A stretch of DNA of 64,000 bases from Streptomyces europaeiscabiei. GTDB lineage: Bacteria; Actinomycetota; Actinomycetes; Streptomycetales; Streptomycetaceae. The translations under genes and the position numbers were made by a program. The stretch is from positions 3,042,001-3,106,000 of the forward strand of contig NZ_CP107841.1 in assembly GCF_036346855.1 (NCBI RefSeq), read 5' to 3'. Below the pieces are notes generated by a model. The model searched no databases. It had not been told where the DNA came from and worked only from the letters and a program-made list of their open reading frames with translations. Of the stretch, positions 54,340-60,925 are shown piece by piece; position 1 is the stretch's first letter; each line of letters begins with the position of its first letter.

Positions 54340-54867
54340 TTGTTGTGTCGTCTCTTCGGTGGAGGTGCCGGGATGCCGTCGGTGATGGGGTTGCTGGAGG
54401 AGCGTGAACGCGTCGCTCGGCAGCGGGTGGATGCTCTCCAGGCCGAGCTGCGGGAAGCGGAGGCGGTGTGGGAGCGGTTCGTGATTGCCCGTGAGACGGT
54501 GGGTGAGGTTCTGGCGGAGCCTCGCGGAGGCGAGGACGTGGCGCCGGTCGTGGTGGCCGGCGAACGGCCGGTGCAGGTCAGGCAGGCGGTGCCCGGCTCA
54601 GTGGTGCCTCACTGGGAGGAAGGGCTCGCCCCGGCGGTTCTCGCGCCGGACTACCAGCGGATCATGGACGTGCTGGCCGGCGGGAACGGGATGCGCGGGG
54701 AGGCGATGGACTGTCGTCAACTCGCGGCCGGCCTCGGGCTGGAGCCGGTCCCGGCGAAGGTGGAAGGGGTGCGGTCGAAAGCCAAGCGGCTGGCCGCGCG
54801 GGGCTGGCTGGCTGAGGAACGTCCGGGGCTGTTCAGCGTGCCCGTCGGGCGAGGCGGCGGCTCATGA
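54340..54867 (+). CDS. Unknown IS passenger protein with coiled coil
   Basis: 175 residues from the first start; an ATG at residue 12 (MPSVMGLLEERERVARQRVDALQAELREAE) is equally plausible. The first 50 residues are a strong coiled coil. The C-terminal 80 look like a winged helix (DYQRIMDVLAGG ... MDCRQLAAGLGLEPVPAKVEGVRSKAKRLAARGWLAEERPGLF). It lies between the ends of the IS and overlaps the convergent transposase by about 35 bp. A role in transposition control is a guess. Confidence 0.6.
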   Translation: MLCRLFGGGAGMPSVMGLLEERERVARQRVDALQAELREAEAVWERFVIARETVGEVLAEPRGGEDVAPVVVAGERPVQVRQAVPGSVVPHWEEGLAPAVLAPDYQRIMDVLAGGNGMRGEAMDCRQLAAGLGLEPVPAKVEGVRSKAKRLAARGWLAEERPGLFSVPVGRGGGS

Positions 54868-55714
54868 CTGTGCTCATCGCCCACTTGATCACTGCCTCCG
54901 AGGTGTCGGTGCGCGTCTCGTAGTCGCGGGCCAGCCGGCGTGAGTGCATCAGCCACGCGAACGTGCGCTCCACCAGCCACCTCTTCGGCAGCACGATGAA
55001 ACCGCTGGTGTCGTCGCTGCGTCTGACCACGGTCAGCGCGATCCGCCATGCGTCGCGGGCGAGGTCGACCAGGCGCCCGGTGTAGCCGCCGTCGGCCCAC
55101 ACCCGCGTGATGCGCCAGTGCCGTTCACGCAGCCGGGCCAGGAGTGTCTGCCCCGCGTCCCGGTCGGTGACCGAGGCCGCGGTCACCGTCACGGCCAGCA
55201 GCAGTCCGAGGGTGTCCACCACGATGTGCCGCTTGCGGCCGTTGACCTTCTTCCCGCCGTCGAAGCCCCTGGTCGCGCCCGGCACCGACGCGGCTGCCCT
55301 CACCGACTGCGCATCGATGACGCCGGCCGTCGGCTCCGGGTCCCGGCCCTCAGCCCGGCGGACCCGGTCGCGCAGCCGGTCGTGGAACTCGGCGGTCAGG
55401 CCCTTGTCCCGCCAGCGCCGGAAGAAGGCGTAGACGCGGTCCCACGCGGGAAAGTCCGCAGGCATCGCCCGCCAGGTGATACCGCCCGCGACCAGATAGC
55501 GCACCGCGTCGACCATCTGCCGGTGGCAATAGCTCTCCGGTTGCCCGCCACGGCCCTCCAGCCAGCCGGGAACCGGCATCGCCTCACGTACGACGGCCCA
55601 CTCCGCGTCGCTCATGTCGGACGGATACTTCGGTCGCCTGTACGGCCGGTCCCTGGCGTTCCCGAACCGGTGTGCGAGGCAATCACACTCCAGGGAAGCT
55701 TGGTTGGACGCCAT
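54833..55714 (-). CDS. IS5-family transposase
   Basis: 293 residues from the ATG at 55714; the usual MSDAEWAVVREAMP start of related transposases appears about 30 residues later. DDE features include VIDAQSVRAAASV, WADGGYTGRL and RWLVERTFAWLMHSRRLARDYE. Full length and apparently intact. Confidence 0.9.
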   Translation of the reverse strand: MASNQASLECDCLAHRFGNARDRPYRRPKYPSDMSDAEWAVVREAMPVPGWLEGRGGQPESYCHRQMVDAVRYLVAGGITWRAMPADFPAWDRVYAFFRRWRDKGLTAEFHDRLRDRVRRAEGRDPEPTAGVIDAQSVRAAASVPGATRGFDGGKKVNGRKRHIVVDTLGLLLAVTVTAASVTDRDAGQTLLARLRERHWRITRVWADGGYTGRLVDLARDAWRIALTVVRRSDDTSGFIVLPKRWLVERTFAWLMHSRRLARDYETRTDTSEAVIKWAMSTVMSRRLARRAR

Positions 55715-55889
55715 CGACGCCGGCACGGAAGACTGCAGCACCAGGGGCCTCCTGTTGCTCGGTTGGATTCGACACCCACGAGCTGTGCGGGAGGCCCCGC
55801 TTTCATGCCCGGTCGGCCACGAGATCACCCGACCGAGTCGACAACCTCGAACTCACGCCCACCAAGATCGATAGAGCAACAGCTTCTTA

Positions 55890-57649
55890 GGGCGTGCAGA
55901 TCATTAACTCGTCTTTTTGACCTTGCTTCGAGTGGGGTCGGAAACGAGGAAGGTCGCGACGTCGGCTGGTGTGCGGAGGCGTGCGGTTGAGGCGTTGATG
56001 TGGTGGCCGTGTGCTTCCAGGAGTGGGCGGACTTCCTGTTTCGCGCGGCTGATGGTCGGAGCGGTGACGTCGAAGAGCTGCCCGAGGAGGTCCATAGTCG
56101 CGAGTTTGCGCAGGTGGAGCACGGTGGCCAGGATCCGGTCGGCTGGGGTGAGCTTGGCTTTGGCACCAGTGCCAGGGGCGACCAGGCGCTCGTGACCGCG
56201 ACGTGTGCGGAGCACTTGCTCGCGTTGAACCTCCAGCGCAGGAGTGAGCGCGTTGATGAGTTCGCTGAGCTGTTGGCGGGTCATGCCGGTCAGTTCTGGG
56301 TCCTGCAGCGCGTGCTGCGTGAGGCCGGGCGGTCTGGTCGCCGGGGCCTGGTCTGAGGTGCTGTTGTCCGGCGTCGCGTCCAGCGGGTGCCGGGGGTGCA
56401 GGGTGTAGTTCCAGTCGCCGTGGAAGCGGTGCCGGGTGATCGGCAGGGCGGCGATGTCGTCGTCGCTGACCTGGATGCCGGTGGGGTAGGCGTTGGTGTC
56501 GAGTTCGGCATGCACGGTCAGGCCGGTTTTAGTGGTGGTCGCCGCGATGCTTTCGACGATGACTTCGTGGCTGGTCAGGGGCCTGCCGCGCCAGTTCATG
56601 GTGATGTGGGAGAACAGCCGGTGCTCGATCCGGTTCCACTTCGACGTGCCCGGAGGCAGGTGGCAGACAGTGATCGTCAGGCCGGCCTCGACGGCGAACC
56701 GGGCGAGTTCGGTCTTCCAGGTGCGGGTGCGATAGCCGTTGGAGCCGCCCGCATCGGCGGTGATCAGCAGTCGGCCGGCCGTCGGATAGGCGGCTTTCCC
56801 GGCGCCGTTCCACCAGCGGCGGATCGACTCGACGGCGAACGCGGCGGTGTCGTGGTCGGTGCCCACGTTGACCCAGCCGGTGTTCGCGGCGACGTCGTAG
56901 ATGCCGTAGGGCACCGCTCTGCCCAGCTCGCGGTCGGGAAAGTCGTGGGTGTCGACCCGCACCGGCTCGCCTCTCGGCTCCCATTCACGGCCGTTGTTCT
57001 TGAACGGGCCGACCAGTTCCTTCTTCTTGGTGTCCACGCTGATGACTGGAGCTCCGCCGTCCTGGTGGTCGCGGGCCTGTTCGTTGAGGTAGTGGAACTG
57101 TGCGTCCCGGTCGGGGTGCTGTTTGCCTTCCATGGTCTTGGCGTTGCTCTGCAGGCTGAAGCCCTCCTCGCGCAGGAGGTCGCCCACCGTATCCGCACAG
57201 ATCCTGTGGCCTTGCCGAGTCAGTTGCTCGGCGAGCTTGCGGGTGGATTTGGTGGTCCAGCGCAGCGGCGACATGGGATCTCCGCGGACGTCGGGCTCGA
57301 CCAGCGCAAGGAGTGCCTCCCGAACGGCAGGGTTGCGGTCGACGACGCGTTTGCGGCCGGCGCCGGGCCGGCGGATACGTCCCAACGGAGCCTGGCCGGA
57401 GTCGAGTTCCCGCACTCCGACAGACACAGTGGCCTCGCGAACACCGGCGGCACGGGCGACCGCTCTGATCCCGCCGTGGCCGAGGGACTGGGCCTCCGCC
57501 CCTATCAACAAGCGACGCTGCCGCTCGTCGAGGTGCGGCAAAATCGCCTCGAACTTGGCTGCCAGCACGGCCCGTTGCCCATTCAACCCGCTCATGCCAG
57601 ACCAACGAACCACCGAGCAGAAAGCCGCGAGTTAATGATCTGCACGCCC
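55890..57649. mobile_element. ISAzo13-type element with perfect terminal repeats, TTA-flanked
   Basis: The ends are perfect inverted repeats of about 22 bp, starting GGGCGTGCAGATCATTAACT at 55890 and complementary through 57628-57649. TTA lies on both sides (55887-55889 and 57650-57652); the left TTA is shared with the neighbouring IS. Confidence 0.88.
55904..57595 (-). CDS. ISAzo13-family transposase
   Basis: 563 residues from the ATG at 57595. It has an N-terminal helix-turn-helix (SLGHGGIRAVARAAGVREATVSVGV), a DDE integrase core (SVDTKKKELVGPFKNNG, LLITADAGGSNGYRTRTWK, HLPPGTSKWNRIEHRLFSHI), and a C-terminal extra segment with a second helix-turn-helix-like region. These are the diagnostic blocks of ISAzo13 transposases. 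Intact. Confidence 0.93.
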   Translation of the reverse strand: MSGLNGQRAVLAAKFEAILPHLDERQRRLLIGAEAQSLGHGGIRAVARAAGVREATVSVGVRELDSGQAPLGRIRRPGAGRKRVVDRNPAVREALLALVEPDVRGDPMSPLRWTTKSTRKLAEQLTRQGHRICADTVGDLLREEGFSLQSNAKTMEGKQHPDRDAQFHYLNEQARDHQDGGAPVISVDTKKKELVGPFKNNGREWEPRGEPVRVDTHDFPDRELGRAVPYGIYDVAANTGWVNVGTDHDTAAFAVESIRRWWNGAGKAAYPTAGRLLITADAGGSNGYRTRTWKTELARFAVEAGLTITVCHLPPGTSKWNRIEHRLFSHITMNWRGRPLTSHEVIVESIAATTTKTGLTVHAELDTNAYPTGIQVSDDDIAALPITRHRFHGDWNYTLHPRHPLDATPDNSTSDQAPATRPPGLTQHALQDPELTGMTRQQLSELINALTPALEVQREQVLRTRRGHERLVAPGTGAKAKLTPADRILATVLHLRKLATMDLLGQLFDVTAPTISRAKQEVRPLLEAHGHHINASTARLRTPADVATFLVSDPTRSKVKKTS

Positions 57650-57652
57650 TTA

Positions 57653-58553
57653 GGAGTCCTTGCAGAAAGATCGTGTTGTGGCACGGTGGAGATGTACGTG
57701 ATCCCGTCTTCTGTGGGGTGTGAGCATGGCGCGGCGGAAGCCGTGGGAGATCAGCGACGAGTTGTGGGCGGTGATCGAGCCGCTGTTGCCGAAGCATGAG
57801 CGGCGGTTCCGGTACCCGGGGCGCAAGCGGATCGATGACCGCAAGACGCTCCAGGGAGTCCTGTTCGTCCTGTACACCGGTGTCCAGTGGGAGTTCCTGC
57901 CGCAGGAGTTGGGGTTCGGTTCAGGTCCCACCTGCTGGCGGCGGCTGGCCGAGTGGCAGGGGGCCGGAGTGTGGGAGGAACTGCAGCGGGTGCTGCTGGA
58001 CCGGTTGCGGGCTGCGGACCGCCTGGACTTCTCCCGCGCCACGATCGACGCCTCGCACGTGCAGGCCAAGCGGGGGCGTGGCAGCCCAAAAGTCGGTCCG
58101 AGTCCGGTTGACCGCGGGCGGCCGGGCTCGAAGCATCACGTGCTGACCGACGCGCATGGCACCCCGCTGCGGGTGTCACTGACCGGCGGTCACCGCCACG
58201 ATGTCACCCAGCTTCTGCCGCTGGTCGACGGGATGCCGCCGGTGCGGGGCAAGCGGGGCCGGCCCCGGCGCAAGCCCCTGACCCTGTATGCCGACCGCGG
58301 CTACGACTACGACGTCTACCGCCACCGGCTGCGTGAACGCGGCATCACACCGAAGATCGCCCGACGCGGACAGCCGCACGGTTCTGGCCTGGGCAGGGCC
58401 AGGTGGGTTGCCGAGTCCGCCATCGCCTGGCTCCACGGCCCCCGCCGCTTACGGACCCGCTGGGAAGCCCGAGACGACATGCACGACACCTTCCTCCAAC
58501 TCGCCCACTGCATGATCCTCGCCCGCAAGAACCCAGCATTCTGAAAGGACTCC
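57653..58553. mobile_element. IS5-family (IS427-like) element, TA-flanked
   Basis: The ends GGAGTCCTTGCAGAA (left) and GGAGTCCTTTCAGAA (right, reverse complement) differ at one base. TA flanks both ends (57651-57652, 58554-58555). It abuts the ISAzo13 element with no spacer other than the target bases. Confidence 0.85.
57726..58544 (+). CDS. IS5-family (IS427-like) transposase
   Basis: 272 residues from the ATG at 57726 (a GTG two codons earlier is possible). It has the usual RRKPWEISDELWAVIEPLLP start and DDE blocks ATIDASHVQAKRGR, YADRGYDYDVYRHRLRERGI and WVAESAIAWLHGPRRLRTRWE. A single uninterrupted frame, although many relatives need a programmed shift. Confidence 0.9.
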   Translation: MARRKPWEISDELWAVIEPLLPKHERRFRYPGRKRIDDRKTLQGVLFVLYTGVQWEFLPQELGFGSGPTCWRRLAEWQGAGVWEELQRVLLDRLRAADRLDFSRATIDASHVQAKRGRGSPKVGPSPVDRGRPGSKHHVLTDAHGTPLRVSLTGGHRHDVTQLLPLVDGMPPVRGKRGRPRRKPLTLYADRGYDYDVYRHRLRERGITPKIARRGQPHGSGLGRARWVAESAIAWLHGPRRLRTRWEARDDMHDTFLQLAHCMILARKNPAF

Positions 58554-58555
58554 TA

Positions 58556-59178
58556 AGGGCCGTCCTGGCAGACGAGGTGCACGCCTTCGCCGGCGACGAC
58601 CGGCTCTTCGCAGACCCCATCGCCAGACCCAGCAGCAACTCAAGCGCCAGAAGCGCTTCTCTCGGCCCATGGTCGTGATCAGCAAACGTCCGGCTGAGGC
58701 CGCTGACCGGGCCGTTCCCGGCCAGTGGGAGGACGACCTGATCGTCGGCAAGGAGAACGGCTCCGCCATCGGGACGCTGGTCGAACCCAGCACCCGCTTC
58801 GGCATGCTCATCCATCTGCCCGCCTACCACACAGCCATCAGCGTCCGCGACGCCCTCCAGGCAACCGTGCAAGCCCTGCCGCCGCATCTGAAGCGGTCCC
58901 TGACCTGGGATCAGGGCTCCCAGATGGCCGCCAACTACGAGTTCACCATCGCTACGAATGTCCCGGTCTACTTCGCGACCCGGCCAGCCCCTGCCAACGC
59001 GGCTCCAGCGAGAACACGAACGGCCTGCTGCGACAGCACTTCCCCAAGAGCAGCGACCTGTCCACCCACACCCGCCGGGACCTCGACGCCGTCCCTGTCG
59101 AACTGAACAATCGCCCACGCAAGACGCTCGGCTGGAAAACCCCAGCCGAGCGTCTGTCTAAACTGCTCGCTGCCTGAT
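58556..59178 (+). pseudogene. IS30-type transposase remnant, truncated and frameshifted
   Basis: The 5' end is cut by the adjacent IS. The frame reads KRFSRPMVVISKRPAEAADRAVPGQWEDDLIVGKENGSAIGTLVE ... LTWDQGSQMAANYEF up to about 58970, then jumps to another frame for the conserved tail (SPCQRGSSENTNGLLRQHFPKSSDL ... ELNNRPRKTLGWKTPAERLSKLL). The DDE acids are present but in two frames, so it is inactive. Confidence 0.85.
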
Positions 59179-59353
59179 CAACCGACTACGTGTTGCGACG
59201 ATCACTGGAATTCGCCCAGTTCCCCTGGAGCTCGGTGCCAGTACTCATCGAGCCCACCGTCCAGCACCGCGCCCCAGTGCGCACGCATGCACACTTGCGC
59301 GGAGCTTCAGGGAACTCGCAGGTAGAAGCGGGAAGCGCCCGAAAACACGAAAA

Positions 59354-59389
59354 GGGCCCCGACCAGGCAATAAGACCAGGTCAGAGCCC
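59354..59389 (-). terminator. Rho-independent terminator behind the rnpB 3'-end copy
   Basis: On the minus strand GGGCTCTGACC pairs with GGTCGGGGCCC around a 14-nt loop, followed by TTTTCGTGTTTT. It sits 4 bp downstream of the rnpB-end copy at 59394-59420, as expected of the original rnpB terminator displaced by an insertion. Confidence 0.72.
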
Positions 59390-59393
59390 TGTT

Positions 59394-59420
59394 GGCAGAC
59401 GAGTCGGGCTGTATGCCGGG
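59394..59420. repeat. Distal att-like copy of the rnpB 3' end
   Basis: 27 bp identical to 63929-63955 except one T/C change, in the same orientation. The right copy is the real end of the RNase P RNA gene, so this pair reads as attL/attR of an element integrated at rnpB. Confidence 0.78.
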
Positions 59421-59560
59421 GAGAATCACCGCAACGCTATGACCTGCAAAAACGTGCATGGAGAACGCTTCCGTGGCTACCTTGATGGCTGCGCAAGGAT
59501 GCGCCCCGCGCCGGAGCGGTCCGGACGAGGGCTTCGTCGTTCTCGGAGAGGCCGGTTCTG

Positions 59561-59757
59561 GTGGCCACCGAGACGGACTGCATCACCGCCGACGTGGTGA
59601 TCACCGAACTCAACCGGCGCGATGTACCGATGGTCCGGTTCAACCCCGCCGACATCGGCGAGGACCTCGCCGTCTCGGCTGGTGGCAGCCTCCGGGACGG
59701 AGTGAGAGGTGCCTCCAGGGCCGCCCGAGGCGGGACACTCACCGGAATCCGTACTAG
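59561..59757 (+). pseudogene. N-terminal fragment of an ATP-grasp RiPP maturase (TgmB/MvdD-like)
   Basis: The frame opens ATETDCITADVVITELNRRDVPMVRFNPADIGEDLAVSA, which matches the pre-ATP-grasp domain of actinobacterial ATP-grasp ribosomal-peptide maturases. It then degenerates (GGSLRDGVRGASRAARGG) and ends in the toxin-antitoxin promoter. The ATP-grasp catalytic domain is absent, as is any precursor peptide gene. A dead remnant inside the rnpB-bounded segment. Confidence 0.7.
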
Positions 59758-59769
59758 AATCTGTACAGA
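59755..59769 (+). promoter_or_regulatory. Possible promoter/operator of the antitoxin-Fic operon
   Basis: TAGAAT (59755-59760) could be a -10, and the palindrome TCTGTACAGA (59760-59769) overlaps it, 31 bp before the antitoxin ATG. Autorepression by the Phd-type antitoxin would fit. Confidence 0.45.
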
Positions 59770-59799
59770 ATCAAGCCTCTATATGGGTACGGTGCCAGC

Positions 59800-60150
59800 A
59801 TGGAGATTCCTGAGGTCGTGACCGTCAGCGACGCGCGCGCGGGACTGTCGCGGATCCTGGCTGACCTGTCTGAGTCCGGCGCGGATGCCGACCCGGTCCT
59901 GATCGGCGCCCACCGCAAGCCCCAGGGCGTCCTCCTGTCCGTCGAGGTCTTCGAGGCGCTGAGCGGCCGAGCGGCACGACGTGCGGCCGTCGCCTCGGCC
60001 ACCGGATCCATTGAGGCCGAGGGGCTCCATGCCTCCAATACCTCAGACCGCGACACCGAGGCATACGTGAAGGGCGACCTCGACGTGGACACCCTTGTGG
60101 CCCGCGCGATCGCCCGCCACCAGCAGACTTCGGAGCGTCGGGCAGGGTGA
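59800..60150 (+). CDS. Phd/YefM-type antitoxin with Fic-inhibitory motif
   Basis: 116 residues. The N-terminal Phd fold is clear (VTVSDARAGLSRILADLSESGADADPVLIGAHRKPQGVLLSVEVFEAL). Downstream a helix contains S-I-E-A-E-G, which fits the S/T-x3-E-G/N motif by which class I antitoxins such as VbhA block Fic ATP binding. Its stop overlaps the GTG of the Fic gene (GTGA). So one protein may both repress the promoter and obstruct the toxin active site. The motif match is visible; the inhibition is inferred. Confidence 0.8.
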   Translation: MEIPEVVTVSDARAGLSRILADLSESGADADPVLIGAHRKPQGVLLSVEVFEALSGRAARRAAVASATGSIEAEGLHASNTSDRDTEAYVKGDLDVDTLVARAIARHQQTSERRAG

Positions 60151-60716
60151 ACGATCCGTACGCCATGCCGGGCGGCGTGCTGCGCAACAAGCTCGGTATC
60201 ACCGATCATCAGCTGCTCGCGGCAGCGGAGGCGGACATCACCCGGGCGCGCCTCGTCATGCTCGCCGAGCGCCCCCTACCCGGCGCGTACGACCTCGGCC
60301 ATCTCCAAGCGTTCCATGCCGCGATCTTCGGTGACATCTATCCGTGGGCAGGCGAGTTACGCACCGTGAACATCGCCAAGCGCACACCGTTCTGTCCGGC
60401 GAGAAACCTGATGTCCTACGCCGGAGAGGTATTCGGCCGTCTCGCCTCATCCGGCCGGCTGCGGAGTCTCCCTCGGCAGGAATTCATCATCCAACTGGCC
60501 ACGTTGTACGGCGACCTGAACGTCCTCCACCCGTTCCGCGAAGGCAACGGCCGTGCCCAGCGGGCGTTCCTGGCCCAGCTCAGCACCGACGCGGGATACG
60601 CCCTGAACTGGTCGGGCATAGACCCTCAACGCAACGAGGACGCCTCGGTGAAGAGCTTCCTCGGTGACAACAATCTGTTGGAGCAGCTACTCGACGAGCT
60701 GGTCACCACGAGCTGA
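60147..60716 (+). CDS. Fic/Doc family toxin (AMP- or phosphotransferase)
   Basis: 189 residues from the overlapping GTG. The catalytic loop HPFREGNGRAQR is complete, and the flap strand precedes it (WAGELRTVNIAKRTPFC). A FIC protein of this size with HPFxxGNGR normally AMPylates or phosphorylates a host target such as a topoisomerase or EF-Tu; the target here is unknown. A degenerate near-copy of its central part lies at 13069-13249. Confidence 0.9.
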   Translation: MNDPYAMPGGVLRNKLGITDHQLLAAAEADITRARLVMLAERPLPGAYDLGHLQAFHAAIFGDIYPWAGELRTVNIAKRTPFCPARNLMSYAGEVFGRLASSGRLRSLPRQEFIIQLATLYGDLNVLHPFREGNGRAQRAFLAQLSTDAGYALNWSGIDPQRNEDASVKSFLGDNNLLEQLLDELVTTS

Positions 60717-60925
60717 CGCCTGTCACTCCGGCCGGCAAGGAAGCCCGGAACAGGGCGTCGCCCCTTGGGAACACCAGAGATCTTCAGGTGGGGAATCCGC
60801 CGTGGGTCAGGCCGCGCTGGGAGGAGAACCCGCTCCTCGCCGAGCACGAGCCCTGGCACGGCGCTACGTGCGGCGCGAGACGCGTGGCGCTCGCATCGGA
60901 CGGTACTTCCCGCCCTCCCAGCGAC

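Larger units (their letters stand above)
54260..55886. mobile_element. IS5-family element with passenger gene, TTA-flanked
   Basis: The imperfect 33-bp ends (54260-54292 and 55854-55886) match in about 22 positions in inverted orientation, beginning GAAGC-GTTG and ending GGGCGTG. TTA flanks both ends (54257-54259, 55887-55889). It contains a 175-aa unknown gene and a convergent transposase. Confidence 0.72.

Noticed and set aside
59394..59420. A second functional RNase P RNA gene
   Set aside because: Homology stops after 27 bp; nothing upstream resembles the RNA body.
59561..59821. Counting the ATP-grasp-like frame as a functional gene
   Set aside because: Only the first 40 or so residues match; the catalytic domain is missing and the frame runs into the antitoxin promoter.
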